64,000 bases of DNA from UBA2589 sp038120095 (GCA_038120095.1 JAYOKZ010000004.1:57634-121633), one strand, 5' to 3'; counted from the stretch's first letter, positions 35,497 to 44,474 are shown. Numbers and translations: made by a program. The notes: generated from the letters alone by a model not told the origin.

Positions 35497-36713
35497 CCGG
35501 CGCGGCTCTTTACCTCTTTGACGACCGCCGGGCGCGACGATGGGCACCATTCAGCCTGACCCGCCCCATCGGCGAGCTCCTCCATGGGTGCCTGACCCTT
35601 CGTGAACGAGCTGAACTGGTTCTGCAAGCTACCTGTGAGGGCCATGTGAGCCGCACCGCCCTGGTGGGATTCGAGGAACCGGGGGCGGCACCCGCAATCC
35701 GTCTCGACGATGTCCGGGGGAGCGGACTGAGGATCCTTCTCACGAGTCGGGCCGTCCTGGACTTTCAGGATGTGGCCCTGCCCACCAAATCTGCCCGCAT
35801 CATGGTCGGCGGAGAACCGGCCGGTTGGATCGTTGCAGACGGCGACCCCCTTCCTTCCGAGGTCTCGCTACGCGCGCCCGGTTCCGCCCCCGGCCCCGGA
35901 CCAAGCCTTGAGCTCGAGGGCTCGATTCTCGGAACTCCGTGGGCCCTGATTGCGGCGAACGAGGAACGCATCACTCGGGACATCCAGACTCTCTACCCGA
36001 CAAACGACGAAATTCCCGGAGTGCACCGCGTGGGAGATCACAACGTCTCGCTCGCCGAGGGTGCGTTCGTGGAGCCCGGCATCCATCTCGACCTTCGCCA
36101 CGGTCCTATCCGTCTGGATGACGGCGTGCGCGTGGAGGGACCGGCACGACTCATCGGGCCGCTTTACGTCGGTCGCGACTCCACCCTGGTTGGCGGTGCG
36201 ATCGGTACCTCCTCCTTCGGGCCGGTATGCCGGATCCGGGGTGAGGTGGCTCACAGTGTTTTTCTGGGGTTCGACAACAAGAGTCACGATGGACATATCG
36301 GGCACGCATTCGTCGGTCGGTGGGTGAACCTTGGCGCCTTCACGACAAACTCGGACCTGAAAAACAACTACGGGACGATCCGGGTCTGGACGCCGGAGGG
36401 TGAAGTGGATTCCGGCCTCACCAAGCTCGGATGCCTTCTCGGTGATCATGTAAAGACCGGGATCGGGACCACCATCAACACCGGCACCGTGATCGGTGCG
36501 GGAAGCAACATGTTCGGCGGACTGATGCCCCCGACTGTCGTACCTCCGTTCAGCTGGGGATCGGGGCACACATTGGTCGACTACCAGCTCGACAAGTTCC
36601 TCGAAACGACCGCGCGCGTCATGGCACGGCGGGCTCAAGCCCTATCCCCGACGATGGCAGAGGTGCTGCGCCACGCGTGGCACGGAACGGTGGGAGGTCG
36701 GAACCAGTCGTGA
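35493..36713 (+). CDS. GlmU-like putative sugar nucleotidyltransferase
   Basis: 406 residues. The N-terminal half has the weakly conserved nucleotidyltransferase-like region (LYLFDDRRARRWAPFSLTRPIGELLHG), and the C-terminal half (about 190-375) is a left-handed beta-helix with hexapeptide-like repeats, including VFLGFDNKSHDGHIGHAFVG and NNYGTIRVW. This two-domain layout is that of the GlmU-like 'putative sugar nucleotidyl transferase' group common in Bacteroidota and relatives; activity is unproven. Start is GTG 35493-35495, overlapping the manC stop, so it is coupled to GDP-mannose synthesis. A true GlmU would carry a clearer LxGGxGTRM motif at its start, which is absent. Confidence 0.82.
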   Translation: MTGAALYLFDDRRARRWAPFSLTRPIGELLHGCLTLRERAELVLQATCEGHVSRTALVGFEEPGAAPAIRLDDVRGSGLRILLTSRAVLDFQDVALPTKSARIMVGGEPAGWIVADGDPLPSEVSLRAPGSAPGPGPSLELEGSILGTPWALIAANEERITRDIQTLYPTNDEIPGVHRVGDHNVSLAEGAFVEPGIHLDLRHGPIRLDDGVRVEGPARLIGPLYVGRDSTLVGGAIGTSSFGPVCRIRGEVAHSVFLGFDNKSHDGHIGHAFVGRWVNLGAFTTNSDLKNNYGTIRVWTPEGEVDSGLTKLGCLLGDHVKTGIGTTINTGTVIGAGSNMFGGLMPPTVVPPFSWGSGHTLVDYQLDKFLETTARVMARRAQALSPTMAEVLRHAWHGTVGGRNQS

Positions 36714-36720
36714 CGCTCCT

Positions 36721-37542
36721 GTGAAGATCTCGGTGTTGGGCAGCGGGAGTTCAGGCAATTCCATCTTCGTCCACGCTGGGAACACCCGCGTGCTCATCGA
36801 TGCAGGATTCAGCGGTCGATCCATTGCGGAGCGCTTGCACGCCGTGGGTGTGGACGCACACACGATCGACGCGATCATCGTTACCCATGAGCACTCGGAC
36901 CACACGGGTGGTGTAGGTGTTTTTGCCCGACGCTACGGGACGACGCTCTACATGACTGAGGCGACACGCACGGCTTGCTGCAACCTGCTGAGCGGGAAGG
37001 AGTCGGTCCGGTCCTACGAGCCAGGAAGGGCATTCCACATTGGAGACCTCCGTGCCGAGCCGTTCCTGACTGTCCATGACGCAGTGGATCCGGTTGGTGT
37101 CGCCGTTGTCGACGAGTGCACAGGCCTCCGCCTCGGCGTCGCCACCGATCTTGGACGACCGACGGCTCAGATCCGGCACGCCCTTTCCGACTGCGACTTC
37201 CTGATCCTCGAGGCGAACCATGACGAGATGCTTCTGCAGTCGAGCCACTACCCGCTCTCGGTCAAACGCCGGATCGCCTCGAGTCACGGGCACCTGTCCA
37301 ACGATGCGGCCGCACGGTTCGCCGTGGAACTCGCGCATCCCCGCCTGGCCGGGGTCGTACTGGCTCATCTCTCGACCGAATGCAATCGACCCGAGCTGGC
37401 CCTGGGTGTAGTGCGTGCCGCCCTCCATGAGGCCGGGTGGTCAGGACACCTTGCCGTCGCGGGCCAGGACTCCCCTACCGACCTCCTCGACGTGGAGGAG
37501 CTGCGGTTCAGAACCGGGCCCGCCCAGCTCAGCCTGCTCTAG
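36721..37542 (+). CDS. YycJ/WalJ-like metallo-beta-lactamase-fold hydrolase
   Basis: 273 residues from GTG 36721-36723. The fold's metal-binding motif THEHSDHTGG lies near residue 60; later ligands are in HDAVDP, GVATDLG, EANHD and LAHLS. The opening SVLGSGSSGNSIFVHAGNTRVLIDAG is that of the YycJ/VicX group, cytosolic nucleases tied to cell-wall control and DNA repair in Firmicutes. The third gene of the manC-led unit, seven bases after the GlmU-like gene. Its substrate here is unknown. Confidence 0.88.
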   Translation: MKISVLGSGSSGNSIFVHAGNTRVLIDAGFSGRSIAERLHAVGVDAHTIDAIIVTHEHSDHTGGVGVFARRYGTTLYMTEATRTACCNLLSGKESVRSYEPGRAFHIGDLRAEPFLTVHDAVDPVGVAVVDECTGLRLGVATDLGRPTAQIRHALSDCDFLILEANHDEMLLQSSHYPLSVKRRIASSHGHLSNDAAARFAVELAHPRLAGVVLAHLSTECNRPELALGVVRAALHEAGWSGHLAVAGQDSPTDLLDVEELRFRTGPAQLSLL

Positions 37543-37552
37543 CCCGCGAACG

Positions 37553-38185
37553 TCACGGTGGACCTGCAGGTCGCCGTCCCACGGCGAGTCGATCCGGAGT
37601 GTCGCGATCAAGCTGATCGTGTGCTTCTCGCAGCCTCTGATCGGCCAGCGCCATCTCTCCGGCAAACGCACGCTCGAGCGCCCGGCAACCCCGCGTCCGC
37701 AGTTGTACCAGCGCGTCGGCCAGAAGCTCGGCGGCATTCACGGTGAGGTCGCGGTGCTGATATTCGTGGGATCGAATGGCATCCTCGATCAGCCGCCAGG
37801 ATGCCTGCTCCTCAGCCGGCCGTGCGTCCATCCCGGGCCACGACGGCAGAGTCACCCGAACATGCACGTTCAGGATCAGGTCCGAAACACGGCATCGGCC
37901 TCCAGCCCCCGTCGGGCGCCACGCTGGCTGAATGCGGTATTCCGTGAGGCCTTGGGCCATCATCTCACCCGCTCCAGCCAGTCGAGTGCGGTTCAAGCGC
38001 GCGATGACGTCCGACAGCGTGGAATCCGGCAGCACGTAGTGCGCCTCCTCATCGAGGATTCGCACGGCATTCTGAACCTCACCGGGCACGGCCTGTCCCG
38101 ACATGCCAGAGGGCAAGCCAGTGAAGATCAGGCAGGAGACCGCGACACCCAGAATCGGCCTCCCGACGATTCGCCACGAACTCAT
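37553..38185 (-). CDS. DUF922-type secreted metallopeptidase-like protein
   Basis: 210 residues with an N-terminal signal or anchor helix (about 9-27). The DUF922 pattern is visible: LTEYRIQPAW, CRVSDLILNVHVRVTLPSW, and an HExxH-type motif HEYQH at residues 140-144 in SHEYQHRDLTVNAAELL. Two cysteines (Cys98 and one near 172) could form a disulfide. Family members are annotated as predicted secreted zinc proteases without an assigned substrate. It ends ten bases from the convergent YycJ-like gene and follows rseP by four bases, so it is the last gene of the rpsB-rseP cluster. Confidence 0.8.
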   Translation of the reverse strand: MSSWRIVGRPILGVAVSCLIFTGLPSGMSGQAVPGEVQNAVRILDEEAHYVLPDSTLSDVIARLNRTRLAGAGEMMAQGLTEYRIQPAWRPTGAGGRCRVSDLILNVHVRVTLPSWPGMDARPAEEQASWRLIEDAIRSHEYQHRDLTVNAAELLADALVQLRTRGCRALERAFAGEMALADQRLREAHDQLDRDTPDRLAVGRRPAGPP

Positions 38186-38189
38186 GCTG

Positions 38190-39551
38190 TCAGATACCGA
38201 GGAGCCTCAGTACATCGTTCGAAAGCGCCCAGAGCATGATCCCGACGATGATGAAGAAGCCTATGTTGCTCCACTTGAGTTTCTGTTCGGTACTGAGCGC
38301 CCGGCCGCCACGAACGGCCTCGATCGCGAGGAAGACCAGGTGACCTCCGTCGAGAATCGGGATCGGTAGCATGTTCAAAACGGCGAGATTGACGCTGAAC
38401 AGCGCCATGAAACTCAGAAAGCTCTCAAGGCCGGCCTGGGCCGCCTGCCCGGAGGCCTCCCCGATCGTGACGATGCTGCCCACCGAGCGCGGCGAGATCC
38501 CGCCCGTCACCAGGTCTCGCAGGAAACCGACGATGACCCCTGTCACGAAGAAAGTCTCGCGGTAGCCGGAGACGATGGCCTGAGCCATCGATACTTCCTC
38601 GTACGCCATTCCGATGAGAGGCGGCCGAATCCCTGCGCGCCCTATGGTCCGGGATCCACCGTCGGGTCCGGTCTCTTCGATCGCCTCCAGTGTGACCGCT
38701 CGAACCAGCGCATCACCAGATCGATCGATCGTCACTTCGACACGCTGTCCAGGGCGAGCCTGAACGGCATCCACGAAGTCATACCATCCCTCGGTTGGGC
38801 GCCCGTTGACCGCCGTGACGCGATCCCCTGCCTCGAGCCCTGCACGATCTGCCGGCGATCCCGGGTCGACGAGGCCAACCCCCGCCTCAAGCCAGACCGC
38901 CACTGAACCGTAAAGAGACCGCCGTTCCTCTTCCGTCACAGGAATCCGGATCTCGATGCTGCGCGCTGGCTCCACCAGCTCAATCGTTACCGGCCCCGGC
39001 TCCCCTTCGTAGAGCGCTCGCTGGACGTCACCCCAGTGCTCCATGCGCTCGCCGCCGATCGTCACAAAACGGCTTCCTCGATCGACGGTGGCCAATGCCT
39101 CCGTGCCTGATGGCAGGGTGCTCTCCACCACCTCACCGATCCGCGTGCTGTCGTAATGACGCTCACCGTAGCTCGCGGCGAGGAACGTATAGACGCCGAA
39201 CGCGAAGAGCATGTTCATGATCACCCCCGCAGAAATCACGAGAGTCCTCGCCCAAATCGGCTGCGCATCGAAGTCCCGCTCACTCGACTCACGCGATCCT
39301 GCCGGCAGTTCTCCGCCCTCGATCTTCTCCATCATCTCGTCGTCCATCCCACCCATCTTCACGTAGCCACCGAGCGGGACGGCACTGATGACATACTCGG
39401 TCTCACCGCGGGTGAAGCCGAACAGGCGCGGACCGAGTCCGATCGAAAAGCGCTGGACCTCGATCCCGACCCACTTTGCCGCCCAGAAATGGCCCAACTC
39501 ATGGACGAAGATCAGCACTCCCAGTACGACTACGGTCGCAAGAACCGTCAT
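38190..39551 (-). CDS. rseP: RseP-type site-2 membrane protease
   Basis: Intramembrane zinc protease that cuts anti-sigma factors or signal-peptide remnants. From ATG 39549-39551, which overlaps the dxr stop (ATGA), it has 453 residues. The zinc motif HELGH lies in the first helix (about residue 17), the last zinc ligand in LNMLPIPILDGGHL, and two PDZ-like regions lie between (the second in PGSPADRAGLEAGDRVTAVNG). An alternative start nine codons earlier lies inside dxr. The dxr-rseP order is the common one. Confidence 0.96.
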   Translation of the reverse strand: MTVLATVVVLGVLIFVHELGHFWAAKWVGIEVQRFSIGLGPRLFGFTRGETEYVISAVPLGGYVKMGGMDDEMMEKIEGGELPAGSRESSERDFDAQPIWARTLVISAGVIMNMLFAFGVYTFLAASYGERHYDSTRIGEVVESTLPSGTEALATVDRGSRFVTIGGERMEHWGDVQRALYEGEPGPVTIELVEPARSIEIRIPVTEEERRSLYGSVAVWLEAGVGLVDPGSPADRAGLEAGDRVTAVNGRPTEGWYDFVDAVQARPGQRVEVTIDRSGDALVRAVTLEAIEETGPDGGSRTIGRAGIRPPLIGMAYEEVSMAQAIVSGYRETFFVTGVIVGFLRDLVTGGISPRSVGSIVTIGEASGQAAQAGLESFLSFMALFSVNLAVLNMLPIPILDGGHLVFLAIEAVRGGRALSTEQKLKWSNIGFFIIVGIMLWALSNDVLRLLGI

Positions 39552-40720
39552 GGCGTAGCCCTCATCGTTGTCTGACACCGGGCCACTTGCTGGGCCGCGA
39601 CAGTCCTTGCCTCCCCATCGACCGCAATCACGTCTTCGAGGTCGCGGGGCGCATGGGCGCCGATCGAATCCATCGTTCCTAGCACCACGTCAAAAATGTC
39701 CGGGAACCCGATCCGACCCTCGAGAAAGGCCCGGACGGCAACTTCATTCGCGGCGTTGTACACCGCAGGAACACAACCGCTCCGTCGCCCCGCTTCCAAG
39801 CCAAGCGAGAACATCGGAAACGCCTCGTGATCGATGTCTTCAAAGGTCAGAGGTGACGATCGCACCGGATCATAGGTCTGGAGGGCTGCGTCACTCACCC
39901 GATTCGGGTAATTGAGCGCGAACAGAATCGGCAATTCCATCGTCGGGAACCCCAGCTGCGCGAGAACCGACCCATCCACGAACTCGACGAACGAGTGGAT
40001 CACAGACTGCGGATGCACCACGGCATCGATTCGATCGTAGTCGAGTCCATAGAGAAAATGTGCCTCGATGACCTCGAGCGCCTTATTGGCCAGCGTGGCC
40101 GAGTCGATCGTGATCTTCGCACCCATGTCCCACGTGGGGTGACGGAGGGCGTCATCTGCCTTCACCGCGAGCAGATCGCTGGCCGAGCGGCCACGAAAAG
40201 GCCCTCCCGACGCGGTCAGCGTTACACGGTGCACGTCATTCTGGCGCGCACCCTGAAGGCATTGAAGGATCGCAGAATGCTCGGAATCGATGGGCACGAT
40301 CTCGGATTTCCCCAACCGAGCGGCAGCCAGCACGAGGTCCCCCCCAGCCACGAGCGACTCCTTGTTCGCCAGGGCCACTCGGTGGCCGGCCTGAAGTGCA
40401 ACGAGGGTCGGCCTCAGACCCGCTGCGCCGACGACCGCATTGACGACAACGTCCACCTCCGGGTCGCATGCGGCAGCCAGCATGGCCTCGATCCCTTGAC
40501 TCCACTCGGTTCGGCCCGTGGGATCGGTCGGCAACTCCAAAGTTTCGTCGCAGAGAACAGCCGTCGCGGGCCTGAACTCGGCCACCTGCGCCGCGAGCAA
40601 ATCTGTATTTCGGTTGGCCACAAGCGCAGCGATCTCGAACCGGTCGGAATGCCGCCTCACGATTTCGAGGGTGCTCTTACCGATGGACCCGGTCGAGCCA
40701 AGGATCGCGATGCGCGTCAT
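39548..40720 (-). CDS. dxr: 1-Deoxy-D-xylulose-5-phosphate reductoisomerase
   Basis: Makes MEP, the committed step of non-mevalonate isoprenoid synthesis. 390 residues with the NADPH loop GSTGSIGKSTL, ANKESLVAGG, PIDSEHSAI (metal ligand region), TASGGPFRG and the WDMGAKITIDSATLANKALEVIEAH segment. ATG 40718-40720 overlaps the cdsA stop by four bases. Its product chain feeds undecaprenyl phosphate made by the neighbouring uppS. Confidence 0.97.
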   Translation of the reverse strand: MTRIAILGSTGSIGKSTLEIVRRHSDRFEIAALVANRNTDLLAAQVAEFRPATAVLCDETLELPTDPTGRTEWSQGIEAMLAAACDPEVDVVVNAVVGAAGLRPTLVALQAGHRVALANKESLVAGGDLVLAAARLGKSEIVPIDSEHSAILQCLQGARQNDVHRVTLTASGGPFRGRSASDLLAVKADDALRHPTWDMGAKITIDSATLANKALEVIEAHFLYGLDYDRIDAVVHPQSVIHSFVEFVDGSVLAQLGFPTMELPILFALNYPNRVSDAALQTYDPVRSSPLTFEDIDHEAFPMFSLGLEAGRRSGCVPAVYNAANEVAVRAFLEGRIGFPDIFDVVLGTMDSIGAHAPRDLEDVIAVDGEARTVAAQQVARCQTTMRATP

Positions 40721-41604
40721 GCCAGGCTCGCAACGAGGGTCAGCAGGACGAACGACGCCGGGATCGTGAGCACAAGGGAATCGATCCGGTCGAGGACGCC
40801 CCCATGCCCGGGAAAGAGCGAACCAGAATCCTTCACCCCGGCCTCACGCTTGAAGAGAGATTCGAGCAGATCTCCCACGACTGCTGCGAGACCAAGGATG
40901 AGTCCCATCAAACCGAACCAGAGAGGCCCTACATCAGCCAGCCCGGGCAGTCGCTCGACCACGGCCACGAACCAGCCCACTCCACCTGCGGCACCTCCGA
41001 CAAGGCTGGCCCAGAACCCGACCCAGGACTTCTTCGGAGAAATCGTTGGTGCCAGGCGCGCCCTTTCCTTACCCCACTTCGTCCCCGCAAAGTAGGCGGA
41101 CGCGTCTCCAAGCCAGGTAGCAGCGAGCGGCAGGCAGATCATGAGAAGCCCGCTCAGCCGGTCTTCCGCAGGCGAGGCCCAGTGAAACCGCGCAGGGAGC
41201 GCCATCACGAGCGGAATGAACGCGAGGCCCAGGCCCGAGTACATGGCGCCGAACACGGTGACGGACACCGCTGCCAGCGGGTTCCCTTCCGGACCCCGGG
41301 TTCGGATCCCTTCGATGGACGCGATCAGGCCGGCGAAACCGAGGACGGTGAGGGCGAGCGGTGCGAAACTGGCAAAATCCGGTCGCCACGTAGCGAACAA
41401 TACCAGAGACGCCGCAGCGCTAACCCCCACCCAACTGATGGGATGCACTCCCCTCTTACCGGCGAAACGATACATCTCGCGGGCACCCCAACCGGCGAAT
41501 GCGGCAAGCGGGATCGCGAGGGTCCACCCTCCCATGAGACCGAGCCCCAGCACGGTCGGAATCGCCAGGGCTGACACCAGGACGCGTTTCCAGAGTTCGC
41601 TCAA
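40717..41604 (-). CDS. cdsA: Phosphatidate cytidylyltransferase
   Basis: Membrane enzyme that makes CDP-diacylglycerol. From the TTG at 41602-41604 it has 295 residues and about eight helices; the family signature is the C-terminal LFPGHGGVLDRIDSLV and the conserved SPKKSWVGFWASL. I chose this TTG because GAGGT lies seven bases upstream and the start follows the uppS stop by ten bases; a longer frame to 41943 lies inside uppS and lacks similarity. Confidence 0.93.
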   Translation of the reverse strand: MSELWKRVLVSALAIPTVLGLGLMGGWTLAIPLAAFAGWGAREMYRFAGKRGVHPISWVGVSAAASLVLFATWRPDFASFAPLALTVLGFAGLIASIEGIRTRGPEGNPLAAVSVTVFGAMYSGLGLAFIPLVMALPARFHWASPAEDRLSGLLMICLPLAATWLGDASAYFAGTKWGKERARLAPTISPKKSWVGFWASLVGGAAGGVGWFVAVVERLPGLADVGPLWFGLMGLILGLAAVVGDLLESLFKREAGVKDSGSLFPGHGGVLDRIDSLVLTIPASFVLLTLVASLA

Positions 41605-41614
41605 GGTCCGGACC

Positions 41615-42370
41615 TCAGGAAGTGGCGACGGAGGCGCCGACCCGGCCGAACCGGCGATCTCTGCGCTGATAGTCCAGAAGCGCTTCGAAAAGATGATCCC
41701 GGTCGAAGGAAGGCCAGCAAACCGGTGAGATGTGGAGTTCGGTGTAGGCCAGCTGCCATAGCATGAAGTTACTGATCCGGTGCTCGCCTGACGTCCGAAT
41801 GAGCAGGTCGGGGTCGGGAAGCCCCCTCGTGAAGAGGGTGTCCCGAAGAGCTGCGTCATCGATATCCGTGGGTTCGAGTTCTCCGGCACGAACCCGTCGA
41901 GCGAGGGTGCGTGAGGCTCGAACCAGTTCCTCCCGGCCCCCATACGAAATCATGAGATTGAGGCGCAGCGTGGTCCCGCCGCGCGTGCCAGCCTCAATCT
42001 CGTGCACTGACCTGCGGGTGTGCTCGTCCACACGGTCCAGGTCCCCGAGAACGTGGACCTCCACCCCCTGGCGGCGCAGCTCTGCCTGCTCCTTTCGAGC
42101 GTACACCTGCAGGAGACCCATCAGAGCCGAGATCTCTTTCGGAGGTCGCTTCCAATTTTCGGTCGAGAAGGCGAACAGGGTCAGGATGTCGACTCCGGCT
42201 TCGATCGAACCCTCAACCACCTCACGTACCGCCTTCATCCCCTCACGATGGCCGACGTGACGTGGAAGCCCTCGCTGGCCAGCCCAGCGGCCGTTCCCGT
42301 CCATGATGACCGCCACGTGCGAGGGGACTCCCCCACCCAGGCGCACGCGGTCGAGCAGTTCAGAGGCCAT
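41615..42370 (-). CDS. uppS: Undecaprenyl diphosphate synthase
   Basis: cis-Prenyltransferase making the C55 lipid carrier of wall and glycan synthesis. 251 residues with VAVIMDGNGRWA (Asp24 binds Mg2+), GHREGMKAV, TLFAFSTENWKRP and the C-terminal LPDPDLLIRTSGEHRISNFMLWQ. The ATG at 42368-42370 is one base after the frr stop. Confidence 0.97.
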   Translation of the reverse strand: MASELLDRVRLGGGVPSHVAVIMDGNGRWAGQRGLPRHVGHREGMKAVREVVEGSIEAGVDILTLFAFSTENWKRPPKEISALMGLLQVYARKEQAELRRQGVEVHVLGDLDRVDEHTRRSVHEIEAGTRGGTTLRLNLMISYGGREELVRASRTLARRVRAGELEPTDIDDAALRDTLFTRGLPDPDLLIRTSGEHRISNFMLWQLAYTELHISPVCWPSFDRDHLFEALLDYQRRDRRFGRVGASVATS

Positions 42371-42371
42371 A

Positions 42372-42923
42372 CTAGATGGCCATCACCTCTGCTTCTTTCA
42401 CCTTGAGCATCTCGTCGATCTTGCCCGTGTACTCCTGGGTCAGTTTGTCCAGCTGGTCCTCTCGACGTCTTCCCTCGTCTTCGCCGATCTCGTGCTCCCT
42501 GACGAGTTCCTGAATCTCGTCCCTGACCGTTCGGCGAGCATGACGGATGGAAACCCGACCCTCCTCAGCCATCTTGTTCAGAATCTTGACGAATTCCCTC
42601 CGACGCTCCTCGTTCAACGGCGGGATGGGAACTCGTATCACATTCCCGTCATTCATGGGATTCAGACCGAGATCGGACGCCATGATGGCCCGCTCGATGT
42701 CACCGAGCAGAGTCTTGTCGAACGGCTGGACCATGATCATGCTCGGTTCCGGCGTGTTGACCGTCGCGACCTGGTTCAGAGGCATCTGGCCACCGTATGC
42801 CTCCACGCGCACTGAGTCGAGCAGTGACGGGGTCGCCTTTCCCGTTCGGACCGTGGAGAACTCGCGGCGGATCGCCTCAAGGGTCTCCTCCATGCGCTTC
42901 TGGCCTTCTTCGGCGGTCGCCAT
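42372..42923 (-). CDS. frr: Ribosome recycling factor
   Basis: Splits post-termination ribosomes with EF-G. 183 residues, the standard size, with RMEETLEAIRREFSTVRTGKATPSLLDSVRVEAYG, NPMNDGNVIRVPIPPLNEERR and the C-terminal KIDEMLKVKEAEVMAI. ATG at 42921-42923. It follows pyrH after a 60-base spacer with a GC hairpin. Confidence 0.97.
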   Translation of the reverse strand: MATAEEGQKRMEETLEAIRREFSTVRTGKATPSLLDSVRVEAYGGQMPLNQVATVNTPEPSMIMVQPFDKTLLGDIERAIMASDLGLNPMNDGNVIRVPIPPLNEERRREFVKILNKMAEEGRVSIRHARRTVRDEIQELVREHEIGEDEGRRREDQLDKLTQEYTGKIDEMLKVKEAEVMAI

Positions 42924-42953
42924 GATCGTCTCCCCCTGATGAGGACGCGGGAC

Positions 42954-42974
42954 GAGGCGGCTTCACGCCGCCTC
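42954..42974 (-). promoter_or_regulatory. GC hairpin in the pyrH-frr spacer
   Basis: Perfect eight-pair stem GAGGCGGC (42954-42961) with GCCGCCTC (42967-42974) and a five-base loop, in the 60-base spacer. No T-run follows, so not a simple terminator; it may set frr translation, RNA processing or mRNA stability. The same GAGGCGGC stem occurs in the rpsB-tsf spacer. Confidence 0.6.
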
Positions 42975-42983
42975 CCTGAAGTC

Positions 42984-43709
42984 CTACGAAACTAGTGTAC
43001 CAACCCGTTCGCCACGAATCGCATCGGCCACTGCGCCTCGGTCACTGAGATTGAGGACAATGATCGGAAGCTCGTTCTCCTTGCAGAGCGCCACGGCCGC
43101 GGCATCCATCACGCCGAGTTCCCGCTGAACAACCTCCTGGAACGTGATCGACGGAATGAACTCGGCAGAGGGATCGTGTACCGGATCGGCGGTGAAGACC
43201 CCTCTCACCTTCGTAGCCTTGATCACGACCTCGGCCTCTATCTCTATCGCACGGAGCACTGCGGCCGTGTCCGTGGAAAAGTACGGATTGCCCGTACCCG
43301 CGGCGAAAAGAACGACACGCCCCTTCTCCATGTGACGCATCGCTCTGCGTCGGATGTAGGGCTCCGCGATCTCCTCCATCCGTATCGCGGTCATCACGCG
43401 GGTCTCGACGCCCTTCGCCTCCAGAAGGTCCTGTACCGCGAGGGCATTGATCACGGTTCCGAGCATCCCCATGTAATCGGCCTGAACGCGATCCATCCGC
43501 CCGCCCTGAGATGCGATCGCCCCCCGCACGATGTTACCCCCTCCGATCACAATGCCGAGCGCCACGCCCATCTCGACCAGAGTCTGGATCTCATCCGTCA
43601 ACTGATCGACAACCGACGGCTCGATCCCAAACCCCCTCTCTCCGGCAAGAGCCTCGCCCGAGAGCTTCAGGAGGACTCTGTTGTATTCAAGTCCAACCTG
43701 GTCGCTCAC
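42984..43709 (-). CDS. pyrH: Uridylate kinase
   Basis: Phosphorylates UMP to UDP in pyrimidine nucleotide synthesis. 241 residues with VLLKLSGEALAGERGFGI, VIGGGNIVRG, DYMGMLGTVINALA and the C-terminal DAAAVALCKENELPIIVLNL. Start is a GTG at 43707-43709, three bases after the tsf stop. Standard tsf-pyrH-frr order. Confidence 0.97.
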   Translation of the reverse strand: MSDQVGLEYNRVLLKLSGEALAGERGFGIEPSVVDQLTDEIQTLVEMGVALGIVIGGGNIVRGAIASQGGRMDRVQADYMGMLGTVINALAVQDLLEAKGVETRVMTAIRMEEIAEPYIRRRAMRHMEKGRVVLFAAGTGNPYFSTDTAAVLRAIEIEAEVVIKATKVRGVFTADPVHDPSAEFIPSITFQEVVQRELGVMDAAAVALCKENELPIIVLNLSDRGAVADAIRGERVGTLVS

Positions 43710-43712
43710 GGG

Positions 43713-44309
43713 TCAGCCCTGCTCCCCAATCTTCATTCGCGCGAAGCGCGCGACTGCGATCTTCTCGCCGACCGTACCGGAAACGTCCGTGATCAACTGC
43801 TCGATCGTCTTGTCAGGATCCTTCACGAATGGCTGCGCAAGCAGCGTGCTCTCCTTGAAGAATTTCTGAATTCGACCCTCGACGATTTTCGTAGCGATTT
43901 CTTCCGGCTTCCCTTCTTCCCTCGCCTGTTCGAGGTAGACGGCGCGCTCACGCTCGACAATCTCCGTCGGAATCTGGTCCGGGGAAATCGACAGCGGATT
44001 GGTCGACGCAATGTGCATTGCGATGTCTTTCGCGAGTGCCTTGAAGTCGTCGGTGTTGGCGACGAAGTCGGTCTCGCAGTTCAGTTCGACGATCACCGCG
44101 GTCTTGTTGTCGAAGTGGATGTAGCTGCCGATCGTACCTTCGTTCGCCGACTTCTCCGCACGCTTTGCGGCTTTCGCCGCTCCCTTTGCCCGGAGGAGAT
44201 CGATCGCCTTTTCTACGTCTCCGTCCGTCTCAGAGAGGGCTTTCTTGCAATCCATCATCCCCGCGCCCGTCATGTCGCGGAGCTTTTTCACATCTGCTGC
44301 ACTGATCAT
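43713..44309 (-). CDS. tsf: Elongation factor Ts
   Basis: Nucleotide exchange factor for EF-Tu. From ATG 44307-44309 it has 198 residues, near the short form found in many bacteria, with ADVKKLRDMTGAGMMDCKKALSE at the N-terminus (EF-Tu contact TGAGMMDCK), and ELNCETDFVANTD. An upstream in-frame start at 44372 would add 21 unsupported residues inside the spacer. An S1-like tail is absent. Confidence 0.96.
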   Translation of the reverse strand: MISAADVKKLRDMTGAGMMDCKKALSETDGDVEKAIDLLRAKGAAKAAKRAEKSANEGTIGSYIHFDNKTAVIVELNCETDFVANTDDFKALAKDIAMHIASTNPLSISPDQIPTEIVERERAVYLEQAREEGKPEEIATKIVEGRIQKFFKESTLLAQPFVKDPDKTIEQLITDVSGTVGEKIAVARFARMKIGEQG

Positions 44310-44372
44310 CGTCGCTTCACCTGTTGTGAACGTCCGTCTTCGTCCTTCGCCAGTTATTGCTGGGTTGTGCAT

Positions 44373-44430
44373 GAGGCGGCGGGCCCATCACGTGGCCCCG
44401 CCGCCTCGGTCGGAGCCCCTCGAGGGCTCC
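44373..44430 (-). promoter_or_regulatory. Two GC hairpins in the rpsB-tsf spacer
   Basis: The 165-base spacer holds a long imperfect stem, GAGGCGGCGGGCC (44373-44385) with GGCCCCGCCGCCTC (44394-44407, one extra base), and nearby a seven-pair stem GGAGCCC with GGGCTCC around a five-base loop (44412-44430). No T-run follows. Plausibly an attenuator or processing site setting the ratio of S2 to EF-Ts. Confidence 0.6.
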
Positions 44431-44474
44431 TCATGCGCTACGTGGAGCGGAACGGAGTGTCGAGCGTTCCGACG

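Noticed and set aside
40717..41943. A long CdsA with 113 extra N-terminal residues.
   Set aside because: The extension lies inside uppS in another frame and has no similarity; a TTG with a ribosome binding site at 41604 fits the family.
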